Origin: Gallionella sp.
Lineage (GTDB): Bacteria > Pseudomonadota > Gammaproteobacteria > Burkholderiales > Gallionellaceae
Assembly: GCA_023259035.1 (NCBI GenBank)
Contig: JAHFRA010000011.1
Coordinates: 1-64,000 of the forward strand
Reading direction: 5' to 3'
Length of the DNA: 64,000 bases
The notes below the pieces were generated by a model. That model saw nothing but the letters and a program-made list of their open reading frames with translations, did not search any database and was not told the origin of the DNA. The position numbers and the translations under genes are program-made. This document shows positions 18,224 through 27,676 of the stretch, piece after piece (the first letter of the stretch is position 1; every line of letters begins with the position of its first letter).

Positions 18224-19342
18224 ATGAACGACAAAACTCCACAGCCAGAAAACGTCGAGCCGGATATCTCGACATTTCGGCACACGCCGCGTCCGGCGCA
18301 TAAAACTTCAGTTGCCGCGGTACTCGCGCGCATCAGCATTACACAGTTGACACTGGCCGTGCTGGTGGTGATTTTTCTTTGGCAATGGCTGGACGGGCAC
18401 CGCGCTATTGATGATATGCAGCAGCAACTGGCGAAAAAGATTGCCGAGATGGACGGCACAAGCAAAGCCTATCAGATATTGCTGGCCCAAGACCAGGATC
18501 AAGTGCGCGAACTTTCCGTCAAAGTGGCAACACTGGAAACACGTTATGCCGAAGCACAAAATCAGCGCGCCGCGCTGGAGGCTTTATACAACGATCTGTC
18601 CGTGAGCCGGGACGAAACCGCGCTGGCGGAGGTCGAGCAGTTGCTGTTGAGCGCCGGGCAACAATTGCAATTGTCGGCCAATGTAAAAGCCGCGCTGATT
18701 GCCATGCAGAGCGCCGATGCGCGTTTGCAGCGCATGGACAGGCCTGCGTTTAACGGGCTTCGCAAGGCCATTAGCCAGGACATGGACAAGTTGCGCGCAT
18801 TGCCCAGCGTGGATATTGTTGGCATTAATCTTCAACTCGACAATCTGATCGCCGTTGTGGACGAGTTGCCTCTGGTCTATCAGCAGCGCGCGACGAAGAG
18901 GAAGGAGGCCATGCAAGCTGCCGCGCCCAAAGATGAGACGGCATGGCAAAGATTATTGCGGGAAATGTGGCATGAGGCGAAACAGTTGATACGCATTGAG
19001 GATACCGGCAAGGCCGAAATTCCGCTGTTGCCGCCCGATCAGGAATATTTCCTGCGCGAAAATCTCAAGCTGCGTTTATTGTCGGCGCGCCTTGCATTGC
19101 TGTCGCGCGACGAAGATAGTTTCAAGCAGGAACTAAAAACCGCGCAACAGTGGACAGCGCATTATTTCGACAACAAATCGAATGAGGGCGCGCGGATGCT
19201 GTCCAGTTTAAAAAAGTTGGCGGCTTCCAGTATCAGCATTGAGTTGGCGGACATCAGCCCCAGCCTGCAGGCGGTGCGCAATTACCGCCTGACCCACGAA
19301 GGCGCGATAGATCGCAACCTGCCCAAGAAGACGGCGCGATGA
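18224..19342 (+). CDS. hemX: HemX family membrane protein
   Basis: A 372-residue protein of the HemX family, often annotated as uroporphyrinogen-III C-methyltransferase although it lacks the methyltransferase signature. A cytoplasmic N-terminus is followed by one membrane helix (about 43-60, ITQLTLAVLVVIFLWQWL) and a long helical coiled-coil part rich in Gln, Leu and Glu. It may organise heme enzymes at the membrane; true function is unclear. hemY follows with a 4-bp overlap. Confidence 0.88.
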   Translation: MNDKTPQPENVEPDISTFRHTPRPAHKTSVAAVLARISITQLTLAVLVVIFLWQWLDGHRAIDDMQQQLAKKIAEMDGTSKAYQILLAQDQDQVRELSVKVATLETRYAEAQNQRAALEALYNDLSVSRDETALAEVEQLLLSAGQQLQLSANVKAALIAMQSADARLQRMDRPAFNGLRKAISQDMDKLRALPSVDIVGINLQLDNLIAVVDELPLVYQQRATKRKEAMQAAAPKDETAWQRLLREMWHEAKQLIRIEDTGKAEIPLLPPDQEYFLRENLKLRLLSARLALLSRDEDSFKQELKTAQQWTAHYFDNKSNEGARMLSSLKKLAASSISIELADISPSLQAVRNYRLTHEGAIDRNLPKKTAR

Positions 19343-20517
19343 AATATTTACTCTGGATATTGCTGCTGTTTACCGCCGCCGCAGCGCTGACTACAGCATC
19401 GCACAATCCGGCCTACCTGCTATTGGTGTATCCGCCTTATCGGATCGAATTATCGTTTACGTTATTTATTGTCTTGCTGCTGTTCATGTTTGTCTTTGGT
19501 TACGGATTGGTTCGTCTGGTGTTTGCCGCGATGCAGCTACCGGCATACGTGCGTAAATTTCGATTGGAGCGCACGCAAGCCAAGGCGCGCAAGCTATTGG
19601 ACGAGTCGCTTGGCGCGTTCTTTGAAGGTCGCTATGCAGTAGCGGAAAAAGCGTCGGCACATGCGATGGAATTGGGTGAATCATCCGCTTTGTATCCCAT
19701 TATCGCGGCGCGTTCGGCACACGAATTGCGCGAATATGCAAAACGTGACGCTTATCTTTCCGCTGCCGATGACAAGTCGATGGGCGACTCCACCATGCGC
19801 CTTATGGCAACCACTAAATTCATGCTTGATCAGCACGACCCGCGCGCCGCATTGAATGCCTTGCAGAAATTACGCGACAGCGGGGTCAAAGGGCACATTG
19901 GCGCGCTGTCGCTGGAACTGAAAGCACAGCAACAGGCGGGTAATTGGGACGCGGTATTGAAAGTGCTCGAACAGCTGGAAAAACGCGAATCAATCGATGC
20001 GACGCTGGCCGAACAAATGCGCCAGCAGGCTTGGCTGGAAAAAATACGCGCGCAGAAAAACCTTGCGGGGCTGACTGCCTGCCTGAAAAATATGCCGGCA
20101 AACCTCAAGCGTCGCGGCAGGATTGCTGCCGCTGCAGCACGCGCATTGAGCCAGTACGGTAGTTGCTCGCCCGCGCAACAGCTCCTCTCCGATAGCCTGA
20201 ACGCGCAATGGGACAGCGAACTGGTCACGCTGTACGGTGATTGCCCATCCGAAAATGCGGTGGCACAAATCGAACAAGCCGAGAAGTGGCTTAATCAACA
20301 TAAGGACGATGCCGGCCTGCTGCTCGCGCTCGGAAAGCTCTGCCTATATCAAAAATTGTGGGGCAAAGCACGGAGTTATCTGGATGCCAGCGCCAGCGTA
20401 TCTCCCAGCCATGGTGCCTACACAGCGTTGGGTCAACTTGCGGAACAATTAGGCAACCCGGAAGAGGGTGCCAGGTATTACCAGAAAGCGATTGAACTCG
20501 CGCAGAAGATTGACTGA
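19339..20517 (+). CDS. hemY: HemY family tetratricopeptide membrane protein
   Basis: A 392-residue protein with two N-terminal hydrophobic segments (about 1-20 and 40-65) and a C-terminal TPR-like helical repeat domain ending HGAYTALGQLAEQLGNPEEGARYYQKAI. This is the proteobacterial HemY of hemCDXY operons, not the protoporphyrinogen oxidase also called HemY. The ATG overlaps the hemX stop (ATGA), so it is the last gene of the heme operon. A scaffold or regulatory role is inferred in the literature. Confidence 0.9.
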   Translation: MKYLLWILLLFTAAAALTTASHNPAYLLLVYPPYRIELSFTLFIVLLLFMFVFGYGLVRLVFAAMQLPAYVRKFRLERTQAKARKLLDESLGAFFEGRYAVAEKASAHAMELGESSALYPIIAARSAHELREYAKRDAYLSAADDKSMGDSTMRLMATTKFMLDQHDPRAALNALQKLRDSGVKGHIGALSLELKAQQQAGNWDAVLKVLEQLEKRESIDATLAEQMRQQAWLEKIRAQKNLAGLTACLKNMPANLKRRGRIAAAAARALSQYGSCSPAQQLLSDSLNAQWDSELVTLYGDCPSENAVAQIEQAEKWLNQHKDDAGLLLALGKLCLYQKLWGKARSYLDASASVSPSHGAYTALGQLAEQLGNPEEGARYYQKAIELAQKID

Positions 20518-20743
20518 GTTTTGACTGCGACGATCTTCTGGCGTATTGGGATAGGTAGTAGCTTTACTGCTGCCGAACGAACAGAAATCAAGCGGACAGA
20601 AATTTATCAGGGCTTTTGCAGAGGTTCCCCAATGCGGGTTGATGCCTTTGTGCCGGGTCAACCATTGCCCACCAACGGGCGTAAAGAGATTCCGGATGCA
20701 ACATTTACGCATTTTGCGCCGCTGATTGCAGGGGCAGCATGGA
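20518..20743. other. Region between hemY and rhodanese gene; possible IS end
   Basis: No supported gene. On the minus strand it contains GGGGAACCTCTGCAAAAGCC (rc of about 20611-20630), which resembles the terminal repeat of some IS5-family elements, but no transposase is next to it and no matching second end was found. It may be a solo IS end or chance. Confidence 0.25.
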
Positions 20744-21196
20744 TTAACCCTGCTCCCAGGGTAACCCGGCAACGCGCCAACCGCCCAGCGTATTGCGGTG
20801 TCCGTCCGCGTTTTTCTCGCCTTCGAAGCCTTCCAGCACATTGTAACAGCCGCTGAAGCCCGTATTGGTGGCGGCGGCGGCGGCATGGTGCGAGCGCACC
20901 CCGCTGCGGCAGATGAATAGCACTAGCGCTTCCTTGTCCACCTGCTGCTCGAGCTGGGCGATGAAATGCGGGTTGAGCTTCATGCCAGGATAGGTCGCCC
21001 ATTCGATTTCTGCGGCATTGGGCAAACGCCCAACCCAGTCCAATTCGGCACGGCTGCGCACATCGACCAGCTTGGCGCCGGGTGCGGATTGCAAAATTTC
21101 ATAAGCCTCATCGGGATACAGCGCGCCCTTGTAGAGTAAATTCAGTTCCTTGGCGCGTTGTTGCGCGGCTTGCAGAATGGCGGTAATTTTCCCCAT
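20744..21196 (-). CDS. Rhodanese-like domain protein
   Basis: A 150-residue cytoplasmic protein with one rhodanese domain (about 25-135). The active-site loop is LFICRSGVRSHHAAAAA, with Cys as likely persulfide carrier, and the CH2A-like LVDVRSRAELDWVGRLPNA precedes it. Substrate and partner are unknown; single-domain rhodaneses of this sort commonly handle thiosulfate or persulfide sulfur. It is convergent with hemY and has no operon partner. Confidence 0.88.
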   Translation of the reverse strand: MGKITAILQAAQQRAKELNLLYKGALYPDEAYEILQSAPGAKLVDVRSRAELDWVGRLPNAAEIEWATYPGMKLNPHFIAQLEQQVDKEALVLFICRSGVRSHHAAAAATNTGFSGCYNVLEGFEGEKNADGHRNTLGGWRVAGLPWEQG

Positions 21197-21285
21197 GTCG
21201 ATTCTTTCTTCTATTTGTGATTGTTTAACGAATCTGGCGCAAGTGCTATGCTGCGCGATGCAGATGCAATACTAGCGCAACCGAC

Positions 21286-22476
21286 ATGAAAAATCACACC
21301 CATTTACATCAACCCCAGCCTGCTATCGGGGCTTTCGAGCCGCTGCATCCGGAGCGTTTTGCCGCCGCGCAAAAAAGCACTTGGGTGAGTATCGCCATCA
21401 ATTTGCTACTGACGTTCTTCCAGGTCGCGGGCGGATTTTTCGCGCATTCGCAAGCCTTGATGGCCGATGGTCTGCACTCGCTGTCGGATTTGCTTTCCGA
21501 TGTACTGGTGCTGTACGCGAACCGTCACGGCAACCGCCACGCCGACGCCAACCATCCTTACGGGCATGCACGGGTAGAAACCGCCGCAACATTTATCTTG
21601 GGAATTTTCCTTGCTGCGCTCGGTGTAGGATTGCTGGTGGCTGCCGCAATGCGTTTGCAGCAGCCCAGCACATTGCAGGCGGTAAATCCGCTGGCGCTGG
21701 CCATCGCGATGGCCGCATTGGTTGCCAAGGAAGGCATGTTTCGCTACATGCTGGCGGTGGCCAAGCGGGTACGCTCGCAGATGTTGGTAGCTAATGCATG
21801 GCATGCGCGTTCGGATGCGGCATCTTCATTAGTCGTCGTCGTCGGCGTGATCGGCAATCTGTTCGGCTACACCTTTCTCGATCTGGTTGCCGCCGCGGTG
21901 GTGGGGGTGATGATTGCACACATGGGCGGCAAACTGGCCTTGGAAGCAATGGCGGAACTGATCGATACCGGTTTGGATGAGGAGGAGGTCGAGGCCATCC
22001 GGCAAACCTTGCTCAATACCCATGGGGTGCGGGCACTGCATGATTTGCGCACCCGCAAGATGGCCGACAATGCGCTGGTTGACGCGCACATCGTGGTCGA
22101 TCCCAAGATTAGTGTTTCGGAGGGGCATTTCATTGCCGAATCGGCACGTTATGCCGTGCTTCAAAACCACCATGTGTTGGATGTGATGGTGCACATTGAT
22201 CCTGAAGATGACCTGCAAGCCAAACCCAACGCGCATTTGCCCGGTCGCCCCGGGTTGCTGGCGCATCTTGCCGAGCGTCTGGGGGATTCGAGCCTGACGG
22301 GTAATCGCGTGGTGTTCCACTATCTGGATGGCAAGGTGGATGCCGAGATATATTTGCCTGCCGATCAAGCACATGGAAAACAAGCTGATGCCTTGCAGAC
22401 ACGTTGCGACGAACTGGTCGGCGATGACGAGTTATTTCGTGCCATTCATGTCCATCGCAGCCACGCACAGAATTAG
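21286..22476 (+). CDS. Cation diffusion facilitator family transporter
   Basis: Inner-membrane metal/proton antiporter of 396 residues. Six membrane helices lie in the first 220 residues, with the CDF metal sites DGLHSLSD (helix 2) and HARSD (helix 5). A cytoplasmic dimerisation domain follows, and the C-terminus has a His-rich end HVHRSHAQN. The length exceeds minimal CDFs (about 300), owing to an extra C-terminal domain after residue 310. Zn, Fe, Mn or Co could be the substrate; the sequence does not decide it. Confidence 0.9.
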   Translation: MKNHTHLHQPQPAIGAFEPLHPERFAAAQKSTWVSIAINLLLTFFQVAGGFFAHSQALMADGLHSLSDLLSDVLVLYANRHGNRHADANHPYGHARVETAATFILGIFLAALGVGLLVAAAMRLQQPSTLQAVNPLALAIAMAALVAKEGMFRYMLAVAKRVRSQMLVANAWHARSDAASSLVVVVGVIGNLFGYTFLDLVAAAVVGVMIAHMGGKLALEAMAELIDTGLDEEEVEAIRQTLLNTHGVRALHDLRTRKMADNALVDAHIVVDPKISVSEGHFIAESARYAVLQNHHVLDVMVHIDPEDDLQAKPNAHLPGRPGLLAHLAERLGDSSLTGNRVVFHYLDGKVDAEIYLPADQAHGKQADALQTRCDELVGDDELFRAIHVHRSHAQN

Positions 22477-22573
22477 TGCGCAAACGATCATGTCACGTTC
22501 AATTTTGGTGCGAATATTTTATGTGCTGCGTTGCTGGCTTATGGCACAATGCCGCTTGTTCATGCGGGAAGAG

Positions 22574-22590
22574 TTGGCACGCTTCCTGCG
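22574..22590 (+). promoter_or_regulatory. Sigma-54 promoter of glnA
   Basis: TTGGCACGCTTCCTGCG matches the -24/-12 consensus, with GG at 22576-22577 and GC at 22588-22589 separated by exactly 10 bp. It lies about 100 bp before glnA. The ntrB-ntrC genes downstream of glnA supply the expected enhancer-binding activator. No convincing pair of NtrC sites was identified upstream. Confidence 0.85.
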
Positions 22591-22686
22591 GCTAGTCTAG
22601 TGCCGCGTATCACGTATTTTGGTTCACTGATTATTTGATTTTAATTTGTTACATTTTTTTGTTGTATTTCTTGTGAGGAGAGAGTT

Positions 22687-24102
22687 ATGTCGATGTCGGC
22701 AAATGATGTGTTGAAAATGATCAAGGACCGCGATATCAAATTCGTGGATTTCCGTTTTACCGATACGCGCGGCAAGGAGCAGCACGTTGGTGTGCCTGCC
22801 AAATACGTGGGTATGGACAAATTTGAGGACGGCCATGCGTTCGACGGCTCTTCAATTTCCGGCTGGAAAGGTATTCAAGCATCGGATATGTTGCTGATGC
22901 CTGACCCTGAAACCGCCTACCTTGACCCGTTCATGGATGAAAACACTCTGGTGATTACCTGCGATGTGGTCGAGCCGACCGATGGCAAAGGCTATGACCG
23001 CGATCCGCGTTCCATCGCGAAGCGTGCGGAAGCCTATTTGCAGTCCAGCGGTATCGGCGACACGGCTTACTTTGGGCCCGAGCCGGAGTTTTTCATTTTT
23101 GATTCCGTAAACTGGCATGTCGACATGTCCGGCTGTTCGCTGAAGATCAATTCCGAAGAGGCTGCATGGTCAACCGGCGAGAAATTCGATGGCGGCAATA
23201 CCGGACATCGGCCCATGGTCAAAGGTGGCTACTTCCCGGTTCCGCCGGTCGACAGCCTGAACGATATCCGCGCCGCGATGTGCCTGGCGCTGGAAGACAT
23301 CGGCATCGAAGTCGAAGTGCATCACCATGAAGTGGCAACCGCCGGGCAGTGCGAAATCGGCACCAAGTTCAACACGCTGGTGCGGCGTGCCGACCAGACT
23401 CAAGCCTTGAAATATGTGGTGCATAACGTTGCGCACCAATATGGCAAAACGGCGACCTTCATGCCCAAGCCCATCGTCGGCGACAACGGTTCCGGCATGC
23501 ACGTGCACCAATCCATCTGGAAAAACGGCAAGAATTTGTTTGCCGGCAACGGCTATGCGGGGCTGTCCGAAACCGCGCTGTTTTACATTGGCGGCATCAT
23601 CAAGCACGCCAAGGCGCTGAACGCGATCACCAATCCTGGCACCAACTCCTACAAGCGCCTGGTTCCGCATTACGAAGCGCCGGTCAAGCTGGCTTATTCG
23701 GCAAAGAATCGTTCCGCTTCGATCCGTATCCCGCACGTAGCCAGCGACAAGGCGCGCCGCATCGAAACCCGTTTCCCGGATCCGACCGCGAACCCGTATC
23801 TGTGTTTTGCAGCCTTGATGATGGCCGGTTTGGATGGCATTCAAAACAAGATTCACCCTGGCGATCCGGCTGACAAAAACCTGTATGACCTGCCCCCCGA
23901 AGAGGATGCAAAAATCCCGACAGTGTGCAGTTCACTGGACGAAGCGTTGGCAAACCTGGACAAGGATCGCGAGTTCTTGACCCGCGGCGGAGTCTTCTCC
24001 AACGACTTCATAGATGCATTCATCACGCTAAAAATGGAAGAGGTCAACCGCATCCGCATGACCACACACCCGGTTGAATTCGACATGTATTACAGTATTT
24101 AG
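22687..24102 (+). CDS. glnA: Glutamine synthetase type I
   Basis: ATP-dependent amidation of glutamate, the main ammonia-assimilating step. The 471-residue protein is GSI-beta: it has FDGSSISGW, the metal-binding EPEFFIFD, the [16 protein letters not shown] region, and the adenylylation site Tyr400 in [10 protein letters not shown]. This predicts covalent control by GlnE. Transcription is likely from the sigma-54 promoter at 22574-22590 under NtrC, encoded 1.9 kb downstream. A terminator-like hairpin follows the gene. Confidence 0.97.
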   Translation: MSMSANDVLKMIKDRDIKFVDFRFTDTRGKEQHVGVPAKYVGMDKFEDGHAFDGSSISGWKGIQASDMLLMPDPETAYLDPFMDENTLVITCDVVEPTDGKGYDRDPRSIAKRAEAYLQSSGIGDTAYFGPEPEFFIFDSVNWHVDMSGCSLKINSEEAAWSTGEKFDGGNTGHRPMVKGGYFPVPPVDSLNDIRAAMCLALEDIGIEVEVHHHEVATAGQCEIGTKFNTLVRRADQTQALKYVVHNVAHQYGKTATFMPKPIVGDNGSGMHVHQSIWKNGKNLFAGNGYAGLSETALFYIGGIIKHAKALNAITNPGTNSYKRLVPHYEAPVKLAYSAKNRSASIRIPHVASDKARRIETRFPDPTANPYLCFAALMMAGLDGIQNKIHPGDPADKNLYDLPPEEDAKIPTVCSSLDEALANLDKDREFLTRGGVFSNDFIDAFITLKMEEVNRIRMTTHPVEFDMYYSI

Positions 24103-24131
24103 CGGCAAGATTCAGGCACACGATGCAGGAC

Positions 24132-24163
24132 AACAAACGGGGCGCAAGCCTCGTTTTGTTTTT
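24132..24163 (+). terminator. Rho-independent terminator after glnA
   Basis: A hairpin AAACGGGGC-GCAA-GCCTCGTTT with one G-T pair is followed by TGTTTTT. It lies 30 bp after the glnA stop, separating the glnA transcript from the DUF4124 and ntrBC genes. Confidence 0.75.
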
Positions 24164-24260
24164 GCTGCGAGATGAACCTTGAATGGTTTGAACAGCAAAC
24201 GGTTTGTCTGTGTCTGAGGCTTGCCCTATACTTGCCCATGCCACCCGCAGGAGATCCATC

Positions 24261-24737
24261 ATGAAACCTCGATATTTGCTTGTTGCCATAATGTGTTCTT
24301 GTCCGATATTAGGACAGGCTGAAATCTACAAGGCTATTGATGCCGATGGGCATGTAACTTACTCGAGCACGCCGATCAAAGGAGGAAGAAGAATTATTCT
24401 GGAGCCGTTGCCGACCATGGCACCATCTGCGCGCGTGCGATCCGCCGCTTCACCGGAAGGCTTTCCAAGAGTGGACGGCGAAACCCAAAAAGGGCGTGAC
24501 GATACACGCCGGAAGATTCTGGAAGATGAGTTAAACACTGAAGAAAGATTGCTCGAAGAAGCCAAACGCAGCTTGAAGGAAGGCGAGGAAAACCCTGAAG
24601 TCCATCGCGGACAAGACGGCAAGACTTATCGCAACGTGGCGAAATATGAAGAAAAAGTCAAATCGCTGAGCGAGCAAGTTGATTTGCACCAGAAGAACAT
24701 CGATGCGCTAAAAACCGAGCTGTCCAAACTCAAATAG
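24261..24737 (+). CDS. DUF4124 domain periplasmic protein
   Basis: A 158-residue exported protein of unknown function. The signal peptide (about 1-19) is followed by the DUF4124 motif AEIYKAIDADGHVTYSSTPI and a charged helical tail (about 75-158) likely to form a coiled coil. The ATG at 24261 is chosen because CAGGAG lies about 7 bp upstream; earlier in-frame starts lack one and would hide the signal peptide. It lies between glnA and ntrB on the same strand; a link with nitrogen control is positional only. It is a distant paralogue of the protein after pyrE. Confidence 0.85.
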   Translation: MKPRYLLVAIMCSCPILGQAEIYKAIDADGHVTYSSTPIKGGRRIILEPLPTMAPSARVRSAASPEGFPRVDGETQKGRDDTRRKILEDELNTEERLLEEAKRSLKEGEENPEVHRGQDGKTYRNVAKYEEKVKSLSEQVDLHQKNIDALKTELSKLK

Positions 24738-24776
24738 CTCTTTCATCTGGCATGTTTTCTGCTTCGTTAAGGACGT

Positions 24777-25940
24777 ATGCCTGACTTTCCCTTCCTCACG
24801 CTGGAGTTCTTGGCGACCGCTGTCATCCTGCTGGATGATGAAACGCGTGTCGTTTATCTCAATCCAGCAGCGGAACACCTGTTCGATGTGAGCGGCAAAA
24901 ATCTGCTCGGGCATCCGGCGCGGCAGGCGTTCACGGATACAGAACAATTGATGAACGCCTTGCAACATGCAACCCAGGACAATGCCAGCTATATCGAGCA
25001 CGACCTGACGCTCGGCACACCTGCGCACGGCAAGCTGCATTTACGCTGCGCGGTAACACCGATGCAGCTGGACAACGGGCATGGCCAGGATGCCGCACCC
25101 GACGATGATCTCCGTCATGCCCGGTCCCCTCTCCCGCAAGCGGACGAGAAAGCGAACGAATCGCTGCGCGAGCTTCACTATAGCCGCTATTTGCTGCTGG
25201 AATTTCACCCGATAGGCAGGCCGCTGAAGCTGGCGCGCGAAGAACAGATGCTGGATCAGACACAAGCAAATCGCCTGTTGTTGCGCAACCTCGCGCATGA
25301 GATCAAGAATCCGCTTGGCGGCATACGCGGCGCGGCGCAATTGCTCGAGCAGGAACTGGATAATCCGGCGTTGCGCGAATACACCCAGGTCATCGTGCAA
25401 GAGGCGGACCGGCTGCGTTCGCTGATGGAGAAATTGCTCTCCCCGCAAAACGCCTCTCACTACAGCGCGCTCAACATCCATGAAGTGCTGGAGCGGGTAC
25501 GCAGCGTGGTGCTGGCGGAAATACCGGAAGGATTAACGATGCAGCGCGACTATGACATCAGCTTGCCGGCGCTGGTCGGCGATAAGGAACAGTTAATACA
25601 GGCGATGCTCAACATCGTGCGCAATGCCGCACAGGCCATGCAAGGCAAAGGATCGATTGTATTGCGCACCCGCATTGCGCGGCAGGTGACGCTGATCAAA
25701 CGTCGCCATCGCCTGGCGGTGATCGTGCAGGTTATCGATAATGGGCCGGGTATTCCGCCGGAACTGCAGGACAAGATTTTTTATCCGCTGGTGTCGGGAC
25801 GAGCCGATGGCCACGGGCTGGGGCTGACTTTGGCGCAGGATTTCGTCAGCCAGCATCACGGCACGATAGAATTTGACAGTGAACCTGGGCGCACATGTTT
25901 CACCGTGCTGCTGCCGCTCGGCATAGCCGAAACCAAATAG
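24777..25940 (+). CDS. glnL: Nitrogen regulation histidine kinase NtrB
   Basis: Cytoplasmic kinase/phosphatase of NtrC, controlled by PII. The 387-residue protein has an N-terminal PAS domain (about 8-110, TAVILLDDETRVVYLNPAAEHLF) and a HisKA with His174 in NLAHEIKNPLGGIRGAAQLL. The HATPase has the N box and G boxes DNGPGIP and GHGLGLTLAQ. No membrane segments, as expected. The loop at about 100-125 is longer and more acidic than usual. It is followed by ntrC after a repeat. Confidence 0.93.
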   Translation: MPDFPFLTLEFLATAVILLDDETRVVYLNPAAEHLFDVSGKNLLGHPARQAFTDTEQLMNALQHATQDNASYIEHDLTLGTPAHGKLHLRCAVTPMQLDNGHGQDAAPDDDLRHARSPLPQADEKANESLRELHYSRYLLLEFHPIGRPLKLAREEQMLDQTQANRLLLRNLAHEIKNPLGGIRGAAQLLEQELDNPALREYTQVIVQEADRLRSLMEKLLSPQNASHYSALNIHEVLERVRSVVLAEIPEGLTMQRDYDISLPALVGDKEQLIQAMLNIVRNAAQAMQGKGSIVLRTRIARQVTLIKRRHRLAVIVQVIDNGPGIPPELQDKIFYPLVSGRADGHGLGLTLAQDFVSQHHGTIEFDSEPGRTCFTVLLPLGIAETK

Positions 25941-25985
25941 GTAGCACGGATGAAGCGCAGCGGAATCCGGGAAAGCATCCCGCAA
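25939..25985. repeat. Dispersed repeat between ntrB and ntrC
   Basis: GTAGCACGGATGAAGCGCAG and the following GGAATCCGGG belong to a widely spread proteobacterial intergenic repeat recognised from memory, usually beginning GTAGCCCGGATG. It occupies most of the 77-bp gap between ntrB and ntrC. Confidence 0.6.
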
Positions 25986-26017
25986 GCGCCCTACAAAAGT
26001 AACCAAAGGTGAGTGAA

Positions 26018-27415
26018 ATGAAATCAGTCTGGATTATAGACGACGACCGCTCGATTCGCTGGGTGCTGGAAAAATCGCTGGCCCGCGAAAACATCGAGTT
26101 CAAAAGTTTTGCCACAGCGGATGAGGCGTTGCGGGCATTGGCTCATGATGTGCCGCAAGTGGTAGTCAGCGATATTCGCATGCCCGGCAGCTCGGGGCTG
26201 GATTTTTTGCAGGCCCTGCATCAACACCATCCGCTCGTTCCGGTCATTATCATGACCGCTTACTCCGATCTGGAAAGTGCCGTTTCGGCATTTCAGGGGG
26301 GCGCCTTTGAATACTTGCCCAAACCGTTCGACATCAACCACGCAATTGAACTGGTTCGGCGCGCATTGGAACAAAGTCGGCGCAAATCTGGCGAAGCTGT
26401 AGATGTCGATGTGTCTGCCAATATTCTCGGCCACGCTCCGGCGATGCAGGAGGTGTTCCGCGCCATCGGCAAGCTGGCACAATCGCAGGCGACCGTGCTG
26501 ATCAATGGCGAGTCCGGTACCGGCAAAGAACTGATTGCGCGCGCGCTGCACCGCCACAGCATACGGGCCAGCAAGCCGTTCATTGCCATCAACACTGCCG
26601 CAATTCCCAAGGATCTGCTCGAGTCGGAATTGTTCGGCCATGAACGGGGCGCGTTTACCGGCGCGGTTACAACGCGGCATGGGCGCTTCGAACAGGCGGA
26701 AGGCGGCACACTGTTTCTCGACGAGATCGGCGACATGCCCGCCGACTTGCAAACCCGTTTGCTGCGCGTGCTGTCGGATGGCAACTTCTATCGTGTTGGC
26801 GGGCACCAGCCGATCAAGGCTAATGTGCGCATCATTACCGCCACCCATCAGGATCTTGACGAGCGCGTCAGACAGAAACTATTCCGCGAAGACTTGTTTC
26901 ATCGCCTGAATGTGATCCGGCTGCGCCTGCCGCCATTGCGTGAACGGCGCGAAGATATCCCCTTGCTGGCAAAATATTTCCTGCAAAAAAGCGCGCGTGA
27001 GCTATCTGTCGAGCCAAAGCAATTCAGCGATACCACGTTGCGGCACCTCGCCACACAGGATTTCCCCGGCAACGTGCGGCAACTGGAAAACCTCTGCCAC
27101 TGGCTGACCGTGATGACGCCTTCACAGATGATCGAGATCGCCGACCTGCCGCCGGAGTGGCGCGACAAGAGCACAGCCGCTGTTGACGGCGGCGATTGGA
27201 GTGCCGCGCTGGCGCGGCAAGCCGCAACCGCATTGCAGCGCGGCGATGCGCGCATCATGGACACGCTCACCGCGCAGTTCGAGCGCACCCTGATTCTGCA
27301 AGCGCTGCACCATACCGGCGGGCGCCGCATCGAAGCTGCCACCCTCCTCGGCATCGGGCGTAATACCCTGACGCGCAAGGTGCAGGAATTGGGGTTGGAC
27401 AATCAGGAAGGGTAG
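26018..27415 (+). CDS. glnG: Nitrogen regulator NtrC
   Basis: Sigma-54 enhancer-binding activator of 465 residues. The receiver has phosphoacceptor Asp52 in VVVSDIRMPG. The AAA+ domain has Walker A GESGTGKE and the sigma-54 loop GAFTGA. The Fis-type HTH at the end contains GGRRIEAATLLGIGRNTLTRKVQELG. The ATG at 26018 has AAGGTGAG about 7 bp upstream and is preferred to the GTG at 26009. With NtrB it should drive the glnA promoter at 22574-22590 under nitrogen limitation. Confidence 0.94.
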   Translation: MKSVWIIDDDRSIRWVLEKSLARENIEFKSFATADEALRALAHDVPQVVVSDIRMPGSSGLDFLQALHQHHPLVPVIIMTAYSDLESAVSAFQGGAFEYLPKPFDINHAIELVRRALEQSRRKSGEAVDVDVSANILGHAPAMQEVFRAIGKLAQSQATVLINGESGTGKELIARALHRHSIRASKPFIAINTAAIPKDLLESELFGHERGAFTGAVTTRHGRFEQAEGGTLFLDEIGDMPADLQTRLLRVLSDGNFYRVGGHQPIKANVRIITATHQDLDERVRQKLFREDLFHRLNVIRLRLPPLRERREDIPLLAKYFLQKSARELSVEPKQFSDTTLRHLATQDFPGNVRQLENLCHWLTVMTPSQMIEIADLPPEWRDKSTAAVDGGDWSAALARQAATALQRGDARIMDTLTAQFERTLILQALHHTGGRRIEAATLLGIGRNTLTRKVQELGLDNQEG

Positions 27416-27416
27416 G

Positions 27417-27435
27417 GGGCGTATGCCATACGCCC
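27417..27435. terminator. Hairpin just after ntrC
   Basis: GGGCGTATG-C-CATACGCCC is a perfect inverted repeat starting 2 bp after the ntrC stop. It could stop or stabilise the ntrBC transcript, but it lacks a strong U-run, so factor-independent termination is uncertain. The remaining 240 bp to the DUF5648 gene show no further feature. Confidence 0.4.
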
Positions 27436-27676
27436 GCTGCTTGGTCTTTATCGATTACGGCGCAGTGGATAGGTAATATTTCGAGGGCGCTATTTCAAAG
27501 ATTCACGCGCAACCCTGTCTCATTTGCGGAGACTGTCGTATGGCCGCTTGCGGGCAATAGAAAAATCTGTGGCTGAATCAAATTTGAAACGCACGAAAGT
27601 AGAACTTAATCAGTATCCGCTAACGATACCGAAGGCGAACTTCTGCTCTACCCAAGCGGTCGATCAAATTGCCAAA

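Noticed and set aside
22541-22560. A second TGGCAC motif upstream of glnA as sigma-54 promoter
   Set aside because: The distance from GG to the following GC is one base too short; the element at 22574-22590 has exact spacing.
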